A model generated the notes under the pieces. That model was given only the letters and a program-made list of their open reading frames with translations. It ran no database searches and was not told where the DNA came from. The translations under genes and the position numbers were made by a program. A DNA stretch of 64,000 bases from Nostoc sp. 'Peltigera membranacea cyanobiont' N6. Lineage in GTDB: Bacteria; Cyanobacteriota; Cyanobacteriia; Cyanobacteriales; Nostocaceae. Positions 51,764 to 61,772 of the stretch are shown here, one piece after another; position 1 is the stretch's first letter, and each line of letters starts with the position of its first letter. The stretch spans positions 4,044,501-4,108,500 of the forward strand of contig NZ_CP026681.1 of assembly GCF_002949735.1 (NCBI RefSeq). Reading direction: 5' to 3'.

Positions 51764-53311
51764 TCAAGTTTCATCTGAGTAATCACCGCCAGAACCATAC
51801 TTCCAGGCATCGATCAAACGATGCCAATAATATTGTTGTTCATTTGGTTGATTATTAATCCATGTTTCTAGCATTGGACTTAGCGAGAACAAGGCAGTGT
51901 AGACACCTAAATTACTGTAATGTAACATCCAATCTAACAAACTTGCCACACCTACTTGCGGAACGATCTTGGCAACTATTCCCGGATGAGATAAACCAGT
52001 TTTTAACAATGTTTGCGTTAGTGCCGAAAATTGTACTATATCCTGTAAAAATGGTTTTAGCACTGGTGTCCCCAACTGCTGCATTTCCTGAAATACTGCT
52101 GAGAGTAGTTGGTTAATTTGATCTGGGGCAATTTTTTGATTTACACTAACACTCATCGCCTTTTGAAACAACCAAGTAACAGTCAGACTTGGCTGATAGG
52201 GTTGCAGCAGTGTTAAGGCTTTTGCAGATAATTGTTCTGTTTCTAGTGCTTCGTAAATGCCATAAGTTAAACGCTTCAGGTGACGCACCATTGCCCCAAA
52301 ACCACCAAAACTCAAGGGAGATTGACTACCACTGCTATCTCCCACTGGTAGAATGCGATTCCAAGGGGTTTTTAGCGGACTTTGGCGATGGGTGGGAAAG
52401 AAACCAAACAAGGCCCGTTGAAATTTCAGCTTGTTCAATTCCACTCCCTGATATTCTGGTAGGAGACGCAGGTATTCCTCAAATAAAGCTTCTAAACTCA
52501 AGCGTTGGGGATGTGCATCCATGTAAGTAAATAAGTAAGTTGTTCTACCATCCCTGGCTGGGAAGGCTTCCCAGAAGTACTGACATTGATTTTCCAAGGA
52601 TGTAAATGATAATAACAAGTCGCCTGAGTTATTTTCCAGAAAACCTTGGGCGCAACTTCCCACAACTAAGCACAGTGCATCTGGTTTTTTGCCTTGGCGT
52701 GCTTGTTGGCTGATGGGTGAAAGATGTCCCATCGCGTCGATTAATAACCGAGTTTTGAATTGGTTATTTACCATCACCCCATCTGGATGAACCATTGCTT
52801 CGGTAAAGGGTGTGTTTTCTAACAACTTTCCACCAACGGCGAGAAATCGGGTTTTCAATGTAGCCAGCAGATAAACTGGATCTACGCCGATATTCAAAAC
52901 ATCCTCTACCCAAACTTCTGTACCGCCATCAAAACTAACTCGCGCTGGGTTATATTGAGTGGCGATCGCACTTGATAATTCTTCCTCAGTCAGCAAGTTC
53001 AATTCCACAAATACATCTAGTTCTTTGCGAGAGATATTCCATTCTTGTTCCCTCCCCTGCAAAACTCCCCGTTCCATCAATGCCACCCGCAGCCCCTTCA
53101 CAGCTAAGGCGCAACCAATTAAAATGCCCAAGGTACCACCGCAGATAAGTACATCGAAGTCTACAACGCCTAAAGGTTGTTGATTTTCTTTAACTAACTG
53201 TGGTGTGGGTGCGGTGTTTTCTCGCACAGATGTAAGGATGCGATCGCTTTGACGCAATCCTCCTAAAACATCGTTTGGTAATTGGGAAAGAATTTCTTCG
53301 GTTAAAGACAT
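51764..53311 (-). CDS. cruP: CruP-type FAD-dependent protein (lycopene-cyclase paralogue)
   Basis: A 515-residue flavoprotein matching CruP, a paralogue of lycopene cyclase CruA conserved in cyanobacteria and plants; reported links are with carotenoid cyclisation and protection from oxidative stress. FDVLICGGTLGILIGCALAV is the FAD-binding start; LKGRE-like QGREQEWNISRKEL, EAFPARDGRTTYLFTYMD, LPVGDSSGSQSPLSFGGFG and LKPFLQDIVQF are shared with plant CruP as I recall it. It is complete, and heads a two-gene operon with the membrane protein. Confidence 0.9.
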   Translation of the reverse strand: MSLTEEILSQLPNDVLGGLRQSDRILTSVRENTAPTPQLVKENQQPLGVVDFDVLICGGTLGILIGCALAVKGLRVALMERGVLQGREQEWNISRKELDVFVELNLLTEEELSSAIATQYNPARVSFDGGTEVWVEDVLNIGVDPVYLLATLKTRFLAVGGKLLENTPFTEAMVHPDGVMVNNQFKTRLLIDAMGHLSPISQQARQGKKPDALCLVVGSCAQGFLENNSGDLLLSFTSLENQCQYFWEAFPARDGRTTYLFTYMDAHPQRLSLEALFEEYLRLLPEYQGVELNKLKFQRALFGFFPTHRQSPLKTPWNRILPVGDSSGSQSPLSFGGFGAMVRHLKRLTYGIYEALETEQLSAKALTLLQPYQPSLTVTWLFQKAMSVSVNQKIAPDQINQLLSAVFQEMQQLGTPVLKPFLQDIVQFSALTQTLLKTGLSHPGIVAKIVPQVGVASLLDWMLHYSNLGVYTALFSLSPMLETWINNQPNEQQYYWHRLIDAWKYGSGGDYSDET

Positions 53312-53491
53312 AGGGTTTAATGCCAGCAGAGTTACTAGTATCGATCGTATCTTTGCTGGAATTAAACCTTTGTCCCAAATCGAATAATTTTGCGATCGCA
53401 GGTAAGCCTATAAATATCCCTTTCAACACGGTGATGGCTGTTTTTGCAGTCTTTTGCCTAGTCTTTAATTCTTTTCAATTCAACTCTTCCC

Positions 53492-55150
53492 TCATCCTAG
53501 TGTGTAGATATAAGCTTGTCTCAGCCGCCTTACCATCTCTCGGCGTACCTCATTTTGTACGCGATCGCCACGCCGCCAGTGTTCTAACTGAATATTATCA
53601 ACGTAGAACCTGACAGAAAATTGCATACCAGAACCTTGGATATCAGTTAACTGAACTTGTGGCTCTTTCCAAGCAACATTAGATTCTTTAAAACTGTCAT
53701 TTAGCCATTCTACAACTTTTAAAGAGTAGTCATCTAATCTTGTTTCATCTACACCTGGATTGGAAATTTTTTGAAATAATTTATTTAACTTAATTTTGAG
53801 GAGGTCAATTTTTTGCTCCCATTCATCGGGCAAAATACGTTGATCTTCAAATACTAAGTCAGGGTCTTCTAACCAAGTTTTATACCATTCTCGGATTAAA
53901 AAGATTAACTGTTTACTAGATGAATTTTGTTCTTCATCTAGCCAGGATTTTACCCGTTTACCCTTTCGTTCTGTGATAATTACTAGCCCTACAAGATTCA
54001 ATATCTCTAGATAGCTTTGCTGGATATTTTTCAACTCTTCTGAAGTCAATCCACCCTTCTCTAACTGTTTAATTTGTCTAACAAAAACCTCAAAGGATTC
54101 TTCAATCTTCTCTATGTGACTATTCACCTCTTTTTCAACTAGTAAACGCAAACGCCCTGCTTCTTTTTTTGACAGCTTATCTCCCTCGGCTTCTTTCAAT
54201 GCCGCAAAGCTTTCCAAATACTGAATTTTCTCATCGATATTGCCTAATGTGTCTGGATGTCCAATGATAATTTGCCGCAGAATATTTGTTGCTACCACTG
54301 CATCTGCATCTACTCTGACTGACACCTTAATTGTATAAGCGTAGTGAGTTGTAGGACGACTGAGGTTGATGATATTTTGACTTCCCAAAGATGTATTTGG
54401 AGTATATACTTCGCAATGTTCGTTAATCAGATATAGCTTAGTTACTCGGATACCGATATTTTTGATAATTGCTATTGAACCATTTGGCATAGCGATAACA
54501 TCACCAAATTTAAAGGGCGTATCAACTAACAATACCAATCCACTAAAAAAATCGCTTAAAATATCTTTTACTGCCAATCCTAAAACTACAGTGATGCTAC
54601 CTATGGCTAAACCGATTCCAGTTAAATCAAATCCAAGGGTGCTAAAAAATAGAGATATCCCAATTAAGTAAATTATGACTGGGATAAAATTTTGTAGAAG
54701 TGGGATTAATACATCATCCCATACAGCCTCAGTTTTCCGTGCGTAGTCTTTCAAGTAGGAAACTACTGCTTCCGTAAACAACAGAGATATGGAGTAGGTG
54801 ACAGTAGCAATTAGTAAAGCCGTAAGTCCTCGATCGATCCAATCTATGATTCCTCCCGATCCTAGTTGGGTCAGTGAGAGTTTGAGATTAGCAAAAAGAA
54901 AAATAGCTATAGCAGGAATTTGTAAAATGCCAAGGATAAGTAGGGCTGTATCTTTTTCTGTTCGGCGAAAAAACGCTCGCAAAAAATAAAATAATAATAT
55001 GTAGAGTATGAAGCCAACAACTATAAATGCACCAAATGTGTAGAAAAAATAACTAATTTGTGTACTCGTTGGTAAGGTCGGATGTACTTGTGGTACTAAC
55101 GGCACTTTTGATGTAGATTCCGCCGCTTGGGCGATAAGGTTATAAATCAT
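53492..55150 (-). CDS. MscS-family mechanosensitive channel
   Basis: A 552-residue membrane channel with an N-terminal hydrophobic set of four to five spans (28-200) and the MscS pore helix GSITVVLGLAVKDILSDFFSG, followed by the beta domain LLVDTPFKFGDVIAMPNG. The long C-terminal cytoplasmic region (340-552) is rich in Lys/Glu and larger than in small MscS, and may carry regulatory functions. It presumably opens under osmotic down-shock. ATG start. Confidence 0.9.
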   Translation of the reverse strand: MIYNLIAQAAESTSKVPLVPQVHPTLPTSTQISYFFYTFGAFIVVGFILYILLFYFLRAFFRRTEKDTALLILGILQIPAIAIFLFANLKLSLTQLGSGGIIDWIDRGLTALLIATVTYSISLLFTEAVVSYLKDYARKTEAVWDDVLIPLLQNFIPVIIYLIGISLFFSTLGFDLTGIGLAIGSITVVLGLAVKDILSDFFSGLVLLVDTPFKFGDVIAMPNGSIAIIKNIGIRVTKLYLINEHCEVYTPNTSLGSQNIINLSRPTTHYAYTIKVSVRVDADAVVATNILRQIIIGHPDTLGNIDEKIQYLESFAALKEAEGDKLSKKEAGRLRLLVEKEVNSHIEKIEESFEVFVRQIKQLEKGGLTSEELKNIQQSYLEILNLVGLVIITERKGKRVKSWLDEEQNSSSKQLIFLIREWYKTWLEDPDLVFEDQRILPDEWEQKIDLLKIKLNKLFQKISNPGVDETRLDDYSLKVVEWLNDSFKESNVAWKEPQVQLTDIQGSGMQFSVRFYVDNIQLEHWRRGDRVQNEVRREMVRRLRQAYIYTLG

Positions 55151-55525
55151 TGGTATTTACCTTTTCTTTTGCAGTCAAATTAACCTTCTAAACGAACAGG
55201 AATTGTAATCGTTGAATCAAGATGTTCGTAAATATCTTCCCAAGAACGCTTTCCTAGTTTCACTTAGTACAGTTTTGCATAAAAGCTTTGAGGCAGTTCT
55301 TGCTGGAAGCAGGAGATAGAAACTCTTTTCATCTGATTTCTTGTCCTACATTTTATACCTAAGTAGAACGACTTGAAAAAAACAAACTATGTAAAGTAAT
55401 GTAATTTTAGCGAAAATCAGTTCGTAGTAAGGACTTTAGTCCTGATTTGAGAACTAAAGTTCTCACTACAAACCTTTAATTATTTACCCTGTTCTACTTA
55501 CCTCACTTACTTACAAATTGCTGTA
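55151..55525. other. Intergenic, repeat-derived
   Basis: Mostly the element at 55361-55499. Upstream of it, 55262-55325 (cttagtacagttttgcataa, aggcagttcttgctggaagc) has counterparts, inverted, near 1735 and 38700-38750, so it is a further dispersed repeat. No gene. Confidence 0.55.
55361..55499. mobile_element. MITE-like element, aagtagaac/gactttagtcct family, full copy
   Basis: Ends aagtagaac and gttctactt, about 139 bp. Core gtagtaaggactttagtcct...agttctcactac. It aligns, inverted, with 15894-16028 along its whole length (caaact..gtaatgta on one side, aacctttaattattta on the other). Confidence 0.8.
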
Positions 55526-57037
55526 TCATTTGATGATATACCAAATACCGTTATTATTTTGACGTAAAACCTGGTATCTTTGCTCAACAAATTCCAGCAT
55601 TTTGGGAAAATTTTCTTTGATTATAGTCTGGGGTTCATAATCGATAAAGATATAAGGAGGTTTTGATGAATCTAACTGCTCTATAAGTCTTGGCCATTGT
55701 TCAGGCAAAAAATATTCAAGTGCCCAACCACGTAATATTGTGGCTTGAATCCGACCAGATAAGTAGTAAATAGATGGATCTCCAGCTACATAAATATCAC
55801 CAGGAAGACTTCCTGACTGAGAGATAAACTTAGCCTCTGAATGAAGAGATGGATATTTTTTTCTAAAAACAGTCTGATATTTTAATCGTGTATCTTCAGT
55901 TAAAGCAAAGTTATTGTCGATCAGGGTAACAGTCTTTTTTATCAGAGTGGATGATAAAGGTAATAACAATAAAAATATGAGTAAAATTGTCGGGAGTAAA
56001 GACCTTAATTCTTTTAAAGACTCCCATAATATATCTAAACCTTTAGTTGCTAAAATCCCTAGGGGTACAAACAATAGTAAATAATGGTATTCCCACAATG
56101 CTGTTCGTTGTAGAATAATAACACCCAAACCAAAAATGCACCAAACAAAAAGTAGCAAAGTCAATATATTCTTAGACTTGTGCAAGGATACATATACTGC
56201 AACAGCAGCCATTAAAACTAAAGGGTAAAAATTCTGCAAAAACCATTTTATTCCCAAAATCAACTCAATTTTATGAAATTCGGCATTAGAAACAATAAGG
56301 GGTGGATAGATAAAAAATGTTTCATACACTATTGAAAAACTATTAACCCAGATAAAATAGCTGGCAACGACTAAAAGAGGAAATATTATTCCTATAAAAA
56401 CTGGCAAGCAAGTCTCTATAAATATTTTTTTAATTCTCTCTCGTTTAATTAACAGAGAATACATAAATATAGTCAGCCAAAACGAAAGTAAGATAAGCAG
56501 AAGGAGTAATTTAAATAGGAGGACAATTCCCCCAATAAATCCTGACATTAAAAGTAGATAAAATCTTTGTTTACCTTCATTTTTAAAACACTTAAATGTT
56601 AGCCACAGACAAAGGAATAAAGGAAAGCCAACCAGTGCTTCTACTTGAGTAAGCTGCCAAGCACCTGAAACAATATAGTAAACACCAACTGTTAGCAAAG
56701 GTACTATACTTGCAATTATTTGATGCCGAAAATAGCTTTTTAGAGTTAGCTGCAATATTATCGAAAAAAATAACATGTAAATAAGTTCAAAGGCATGGAT
56801 GCCAATCTCATCAAAACCAAACAAAGTACCTGCTAAAAAATAAAAGCAGAAAATTCCCGGCTGCTTAATATCCCAAAAATCACGATACAGTACCTTTCCT
56901 TGTTGCATTTCCCAAGCACCTAGCCTAAAAAATGCTTGATCTCCGTCAAACGGAAAAGGTAAATGCACAAGACCAATTATCACAATAATAATCAAAATTA
57001 TAAAGTCAATTTTATTTAATTTAGCAATACGAATCAT
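55526..57037 (-). CDS. Multi-span membrane protein resembling GT39/ArnT-type glycosyltransferases
   Basis: A 503-residue protein with about eleven hydrophobic segments. FDGDQAFFRLGAWEMQQGKV and YRDFWDIKQPGIFCFYF match the first periplasmic loop of PMT/ArnT-like enzymes, where an acidic residue is catalytic (D and E in GDQA..E). The soluble end (after 375) has a mixed fold. It may transfer a sugar from a polyprenyl carrier to a surface molecule. AT-rich compared with its neighbours. Confidence 0.75.
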   Translation of the reverse strand: MIRIAKLNKIDFIILIIIVIIGLVHLPFPFDGDQAFFRLGAWEMQQGKVLYRDFWDIKQPGIFCFYFLAGTLFGFDEIGIHAFELIYMLFFSIILQLTLKSYFRHQIIASIVPLLTVGVYYIVSGAWQLTQVEALVGFPLFLCLWLTFKCFKNEGKQRFYLLLMSGFIGGIVLLFKLLLLLILLSFWLTIFMYSLLIKRERIKKIFIETCLPVFIGIIFPLLVVASYFIWVNSFSIVYETFFIYPPLIVSNAEFHKIELILGIKWFLQNFYPLVLMAAVAVYVSLHKSKNILTLLLFVWCIFGLGVIILQRTALWEYHYLLLFVPLGILATKGLDILWESLKELRSLLPTILLIFLLLLPLSSTLIKKTVTLIDNNFALTEDTRLKYQTVFRKKYPSLHSEAKFISQSGSLPGDIYVAGDPSIYYLSGRIQATILRGWALEYFLPEQWPRLIEQLDSSKPPYIFIDYEPQTIIKENFPKMLEFVEQRYQVLRQNNNGIWYIIK

Positions 57038-57700
57038 GAAATTATTAATTTAAATCTAAGTGAATATATTGCAGTAGTTAATATCCTAACAAGATAACAG
57101 CAACTATGTAGCTTCTTCATCAATTATGATGTCGAAAAGCTCTAATAGCGAATAGCTATGAGTCTTTTGGTACTTAATTTTGTTCTTAACTTTGCTATGT
57201 TCTATCACACCTTTTCGACTTTGCAAAGGCTTGCGGTGTAATCGAAACCCTATCTTTATATATTGCTTTAATAAGTAGGTGGGTGTGAAAAAACTCAACT
57301 ATGTAAAGATAGATAGAGCGGTGCAAAATCTAAACCATTACTTTGATAAATGGTGAAAGGGTGCTTACTAACATCCAAATATCAAGCAAGTAGTTCAAAA
57401 GTGATTTTGCAGGTCTTTTTCGCAATCGAGTTGTTTATCAAGAACAGCTATTGATTACTATTTAACTGATAGCCCATCATAATAATGTATATCGGTAAGT
57501 GTGTGTCTCAAGTATTAAGGGACTTCCAAAAAATAAAATATACAGTAGGGTGTGTTAGGCGAAAGCCGTAACGCACCGAGATATCTGGCGGTGCGTTACG
57601 CTGTCGCTAACGCACCCTACAAAATTGGATATTTTTTTAATTGGAAGTCCCTAATGTGGATATAGACACAGAACAATAACTTGTATTACAGGAAAGACTG
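57038..57700. other. Intergenic with a MITE-like element
   Basis: Contains 57518-57652. A 64-codon minus-strand frame at 57104-57298 (MSFFTPTYLLKQYIK...) has no ribosome site and a low-complexity, basic sequence; not accepted. Remaining bases unremarkable. Confidence 0.5.
57518..57652. mobile_element. MITE-like element with agggacttcc ends and GTAGGGTGTGTTA core
   Basis: Ends agggacttcc and ggaagtccct about 135 bp apart; core gtagggtgtgtta...taacgcacc facing ggtgcgtta...taacgcaccctac. The core matches the one in 13992-14144, while the ends belong to the family of 22418-22463. Confidence 0.8.
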
Positions 57701-57886
57701 ATGGAACGTTCAAAAATAATTGCTATTCTTACAGGTGCGATTTCAGTGATTTTAGCGATCGCTTACTTGATCTTAGTCCAACTGCTGGACTACCGGGACA
57801 TGAAACCCGCCCCCATCAGCGAATTTGAGCAAGCGCCTGCAATTATTTCTGTTTTTTGGCAGATTGACAAAATTACTGAAGTGTAA
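57701..57886 (+). CDS. Small single-span membrane protein, conserved cyanobacterial type
   Basis: A 61-residue protein with one strongly hydrophobic segment (7-30: IAILTGAISVILAIAYLILV) preceded by a short basic start and followed by a short soluble tail. I recognise the general type from cyanobacterial genomes, function unknown. It has a good ribosome site (aggaaag) before the ATG and a hairpin 22 bases after the stop, both supporting a real gene. Confidence 0.72.
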   Translation: MERSKIIAILTGAISVILAIAYLILVQLLDYRDMKPAPISEFEQAPAIISVFWQIDKITEV

Positions 57887-58245
57887 ATGATACTTCGCTG
57901 ACTTGTTGAGACGCAACTGATTGCGTCTCTTCTCATTTATGTCAATAAATAAAAACTAATGATGACTATTGAGGAAAGCAACAGTTAATTTATAGATAAA
58001 AATAATAGCTATTATTCATTACTCAAATAGTCGATTGTATAAGAATTAATTAGAGTAAATATCTCAAATTTCTTGAGATAATTAATTACATTTTGACATA
58101 GATAACGGTCAGCTAGTTTCTAGGCTGGTACTGTTAAGTAGGAATTAATCCAATTACTTTGGGCTTTATTGATATTTAGGTCTTATTATTGACAAAATGA
58201 CTCAAGGATTTAGCTGGCACGTTTTTAAATCCCTCACAAATCTTG
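57887..58245. other. Intergenic
   Basis: Starts with the hairpin at 57908-57929; otherwise AT-rich with no recognised gene. Confidence 0.5.
57908..57929 (+). terminator. Hairpin gagacgcaa-ctga-ttgcgtctc
   Basis: Nine paired bases with a 4-base loop, 22 bases past the small membrane-protein stop; ttctcattt follows on the plus strand. A plausible terminator and a member of the dispersed agacgcgat hairpin type. Confidence 0.55.
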
Positions 58246-59454
58246 TTATTTTACAACTACCCATTGCGTCACAGGTGCCATTGCTCGCCAGCCCAAAAAT
58301 TTACCAATAGGTTCAGCCCGTTGAATGGCAACACGAGTCAAATCGCCACCGACTTGTTCATGCCATTGAAATAAAGTTTGCTCGCCCTCTACTGTCACGA
58401 CATTTGCCACCAAACGTCCACCCGGCTGCAATGCTTCCCAACAAACGTCAAAAAGTCCTGTTGCTGTTACCCCACCGCCAATAAAAATCGCATCTGGTGC
58501 AGGCAAGTCTTTGAAGATATGGGGTGCTTTCCCTTCAATAATTTGTAGACTTGGAGTACCGAGAGTTGCAGCATTATCGGCAATATATAGTAGTCTAGAT
58601 GAATTTTGTTCGATCGCGATCGCTCGACACCGAGCATTACTCCGCATCCATTCGATAGAAATTGAGCCGCAACCCGCGCCAATATCCCACAATAATTCTC
58701 CTGGTGTCGGAGCCAAAGCTGCTAGGGTGATTGCCCTAACTTCACGTTTAGTTAACTGTCCATCGTGGTGGTAGGCGTTATCTGGTAATCCTGGTAATCT
58801 TGGTAAAGGGATAACCCCAGCATCAGCAATACAATCAACTGCGATCGCATTCAAAGCCGCAATTTCAGTTTCACTCCAAGATGCAGCCGTACCTGACACA
58901 ATTCTTTCATGAGTGCCACCCATGCGCTCCAATACGGTAATTTTACTACCACCATAGCCACGATTTGTCAAAATTTCGGCAACAATGGCGGGTGTGTCCT
59001 TTCCTTCACTCAAAATCAACAGCCTAGCTCCCGCATAGATGTAGGACTGGAGTAAGGAGGATGGACGACCATTCAAACTCAAAGTTTCCACCTCAGTTAA
59101 AGACCATCCCACCCTGGCACAGGCGAGACTGAAGGCTGAAGGTGCGGGGATAATCGTCATTTCAGAGACGGGAATTCGCCTCATCAAAGTTACACCAATG
59201 CCATAACACATGGGATCGCCGCTTGCAAGTACGCAAATTGATTGACCCCGACGCTGAATAATTTCGTCTATAGACGCGCTAATGGGGGATGTCCAGACTA
59301 GTTTTTCACGTCGATCGTCTGTAGGCAGCATTGCCAAATGGCGATCGCCTCCGACAAGTACTTTAGCTTGAGTGATTAGGGAAAGAGCGATCGCGCTTAA
59401 CCCCTGCAACCCATCTTCTCCAATGCCGACGATAGAAAGCCATTTCTCTGTCAT
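58246..59454 (-). CDS. cobL: Precorrin-6Y C5,15-methyltransferase (CbiE-CbiT fusion)
   Basis: Methylates the corrin ring at C5 and C15 and decarboxylates it during cobalamin (B12) synthesis. The 402-residue protein joins a CbiE-type domain (1-200: WLSIVGIGEDGLQGLS, GDPMCYGIGVTLMRR) to a CbiT-type SAM domain (210-402: LLWDIGAGCGSISIEWMRS, DAIFIGGG). Start ATG overlaps the stop of the preceding methyltransferase (ATGA), so the two are co-translated. No B12 riboswitch was noticed upstream. Confidence 0.95.
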   Translation of the reverse strand: MTEKWLSIVGIGEDGLQGLSAIALSLITQAKVLVGGDRHLAMLPTDDRREKLVWTSPISASIDEIIQRRGQSICVLASGDPMCYGIGVTLMRRIPVSEMTIIPAPSAFSLACARVGWSLTEVETLSLNGRPSSLLQSYIYAGARLLILSEGKDTPAIVAEILTNRGYGGSKITVLERMGGTHERIVSGTAASWSETEIAALNAIAVDCIADAGVIPLPRLPGLPDNAYHHDGQLTKREVRAITLAALAPTPGELLWDIGAGCGSISIEWMRSNARCRAIAIEQNSSRLLYIADNAATLGTPSLQIIEGKAPHIFKDLPAPDAIFIGGGVTATGLFDVCWEALQPGGRLVANVVTVEGEQTLFQWHEQVGGDLTRVAIQRAEPIGKFLGWRAMAPVTQWVVVK

Positions 59455-60245
59455 GCTAATTCGTGATTAATTTTCTCGGCGATTACAAACAAGTAATCTC
59501 CGTGATTGTTTTCATATTTATTGACAATATCTGTGATGCATCCTGTATTAATATCTGTTGCTAGCCTTTGACACCCTGCGGCGATTTCTTCTGGTGAAGC
59601 TAGCAAAGCAAATGTAGAAATTCCAGAACGGATATTTTCATCTAAATATATTTCAGGACGATATTTACCACTATATAAAAATAGGTCTTGCAAATTTTCT
59701 GAAATAGAATACGGTTCGATATTTACTGAATTAAAACCTGCCTCCTTGAGAGCATATCTCACCTTTTCTAAACTTGGCATCTGTTCAGCAGATTTATGTA
59801 TAGCCTCTGGAAAATATTCGAATAACCAATATTTACTCATTTGCTCTGGTGTAGCAGTAAATAACACAAAACGACCAGCCGCCAGGACACGATAAATTTC
59901 CTGAAAAGCAGGAGTTAATGCAACAAAATGATGTATCGCTAGCGTGCATAACACACCTGAAAAAGTCTTATCTGCATAAGGTAAAGCTTCAGCTTCGGCA
60001 ACTTGCCAGGCTACAATATTACTCTTATTTGTAGCAGCATCAATCATCTTTTTTGACTGGTCTACTCCATGCCAAATACCACCACTTTTTGCTAAAGCTA
60101 GCGTGTAATTTCCAGTGCCACATCCCACATCAAGATATGAAGCATCTGATTTTACCTGAAGGTGAACAGCTAATCGGGCAGCAATTTCAGGATCGGCGCG
60201 ACGAGTCAAATCATAGCTTTTGCCAATTTGCTCATAAATAGCCAT
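59451..60245 (-). CDS. Class I SAM-dependent methyltransferase, coupled to cobL
   Basis: A 264-residue methyltransferase with YLDVGCGTGNYTLALAKSG (motif I), GVLCTLAIHHF and RFVLFTATPEQM, of the UbiE/Methyltransf_11 type. Overlap of four bases with cobL implies the same transcript. It could act in corrinoid or another small-molecule pathway; nothing in it identifies the substrate. Confidence 0.85.
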   Translation of the reverse strand: MAIYEQIGKSYDLTRRADPEIAARLAVHLQVKSDASYLDVGCGTGNYTLALAKSGGIWHGVDQSKKMIDAATNKSNIVAWQVAEAEALPYADKTFSGVLCTLAIHHFVALTPAFQEIYRVLAAGRFVLFTATPEQMSKYWLFEYFPEAIHKSAEQMPSLEKVRYALKEAGFNSVNIEPYSISENLQDLFLYSGKYRPEIYLDENIRSGISTFALLASPEEIAAGCQRLATDINTGCITDIVNKYENNHGDYLFVIAEKINHELA

Positions 60246-60309
60246 TTATTGAATTTCTCACAATTTTTTAAAATAGTGAACAGTCAATAGTTAACAGTTT
60301 TGAGGGTTA

Positions 60310-60357
60310 TAGTAAGGAATTTAGTGCTTGAAAAATAAGGACTTTAGTCCTTACTAC
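60310..60357. repeat. Core hairpin of the gtagtaag family
   Basis: tagtaaggaatttagtgctt and aaggactttagtccttacta(c), without recognisable outer ends; solo core of the family seen whole at 15894 and 55361. Confidence 0.6.
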
Positions 60358-60468
60358 GAATTTGATAGCTGATAAGCTAATCGGCATTTAAGTTGCATGA
60401 TTAGGGCGGGCAAGATGCCCACCCCACAAAATATTGAGCAAATTTTAATATGCAAAGCAAATTAGCTG

Positions 60469-61677
60469 TTAAACGAGTGCGGCTGTTGCTTTCACAGCAA
60501 AAATCTTCTCAATCACATCTTCTACTACCTTATCTGGGGTAGAAGCACCAGAAGTAATTCCTACGACAATTTCACCATCTGGCAACCAGTTTTCTGTAGT
60601 CATTAATTGCCCATTTAATTGTCGATGTTCTATAGAATCTCTTGATTTAATCCGTTCAACAGTATCAATGTGATAAGAAGGAATTCCCCGCTCAAAAGCA
60701 ATTTGTTGCAATTGAGTAGTATTAGATGAATTAAATCCACCAATTACTACCATTAAATCTAAATTATGTTCCACTAATTCCAACATTGCATCTTGGCGTT
60801 CTTGGGTGGCATCACAGATGGTATTGAAGCTTTGGAAATGCTGATTTAACTCGGTGGGGCCATACTTCTGCAACATAGTCCGCTCAAAAAGTTTGCCGAG
60901 TTGCTCAGTTTCGCCTTTAAGCATTGTAGTTTGGTTAGCAATGCCAACTCTTTCTAAATCGCGATCGGGGTCAAATCCTGCTGAACAAGCTTTAGCAAAT
61001 TTTGTCAGAAATTCTTCACGGTTTCCACCATTAAGAATATAGTCAGCAACATAATTTGCTTCTTGCAAATTCAACACAATTAAATACTTGCCAGCAAAGG
61101 AACTAGTAGCGACTGTTTCTTCGTGCTTATATTTACCGTGAATTATTGATGTATAATCGATTTTTTTGTGCTTTTCTACTGTATTCCAAACTTTAGATAC
61201 CCAAGGACAAGTTGTATCAACAATTTTGCAGCCTTTATCGTGAAGGATCTGCATTTCTTGAACGCTAGCCCCAAAAGCAGGTAATATCACTACATCCCCA
61301 GTGCCAACAACAGAAAAGTCTTTATTCTTTCCTTCAATGGGGATGAATTCAACTTCCATCTCCTGCATTCGCTGATTTACAGAAGGGTTGTGGATAATCT
61401 CGTTAGTAATCCAGATGTGTTCTGTGGGGAAGTGCTGACGAGTTTCGTAGGCCATGGCCACAGCCCGTTCTACACCCCAGCAAAAGCCAAAGGCTTGTGC
61501 TAGTCGGATTGTCACATCACCCCGTTGCAGGATGTAGTTGCGATCGCGAATTTCCTGAATCAAGTTACTCTGATATTCAGATTGCAACTGCGTGGCAACT
61601 TCCGCTTGATGACCAAAGCCCTTGCGATTGTAATTTTCTGAATGTTGCAGGCTGCGCTTAAAAGCTTTTGTATCCAT
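60469..61677 (-). CDS. ispH: 4-hydroxy-3-methylbut-2-enyl diphosphate reductase
   Basis: Last enzyme of the plastid-type (MEP) isoprenoid pathway; makes IPP and DMAPP with an Fe-S cluster. The 402-residue protein has the long N-terminal extension usual in cyanobacteria and plants. Cluster cysteines are in FGFCWGVERAV (C66), DTTCPWVSKV and NTICDATQERQ; VGITSGASTPDKVVEDV is the family end. Complete, ATG start. Supplies precursors for carotenoids and chlorophyll side chains. Confidence 0.97.
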   Translation of the reverse strand: MDTKAFKRSLQHSENYNRKGFGHQAEVATQLQSEYQSNLIQEIRDRNYILQRGDVTIRLAQAFGFCWGVERAVAMAYETRQHFPTEHIWITNEIIHNPSVNQRMQEMEVEFIPIEGKNKDFSVVGTGDVVILPAFGASVQEMQILHDKGCKIVDTTCPWVSKVWNTVEKHKKIDYTSIIHGKYKHEETVATSSFAGKYLIVLNLQEANYVADYILNGGNREEFLTKFAKACSAGFDPDRDLERVGIANQTTMLKGETEQLGKLFERTMLQKYGPTELNQHFQSFNTICDATQERQDAMLELVEHNLDLMVVIGGFNSSNTTQLQQIAFERGIPSYHIDTVERIKSRDSIEHRQLNGQLMTTENWLPDGEIVVGITSGASTPDKVVEDVIEKIFAVKATAALV

Positions 61678-61772
61678 TAGATTTGTCTACTTCAACCACT
61701 ATTTTTTATTTTCTCGCGCCAAGCCGCGATTTATACAAAGTTGTATTCAAAGATATTACTTCTTTTTGTCCT

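Noticed and set aside
57104..57298. 64-codon minus-strand frame
   Set aside because: No ribosome site and a low-complexity, basic sequence in an AT-rich gap.
58246..60245. B12 riboswitch near cobL
   Set aside because: No B12-box-like sequence was seen upstream of the operon.
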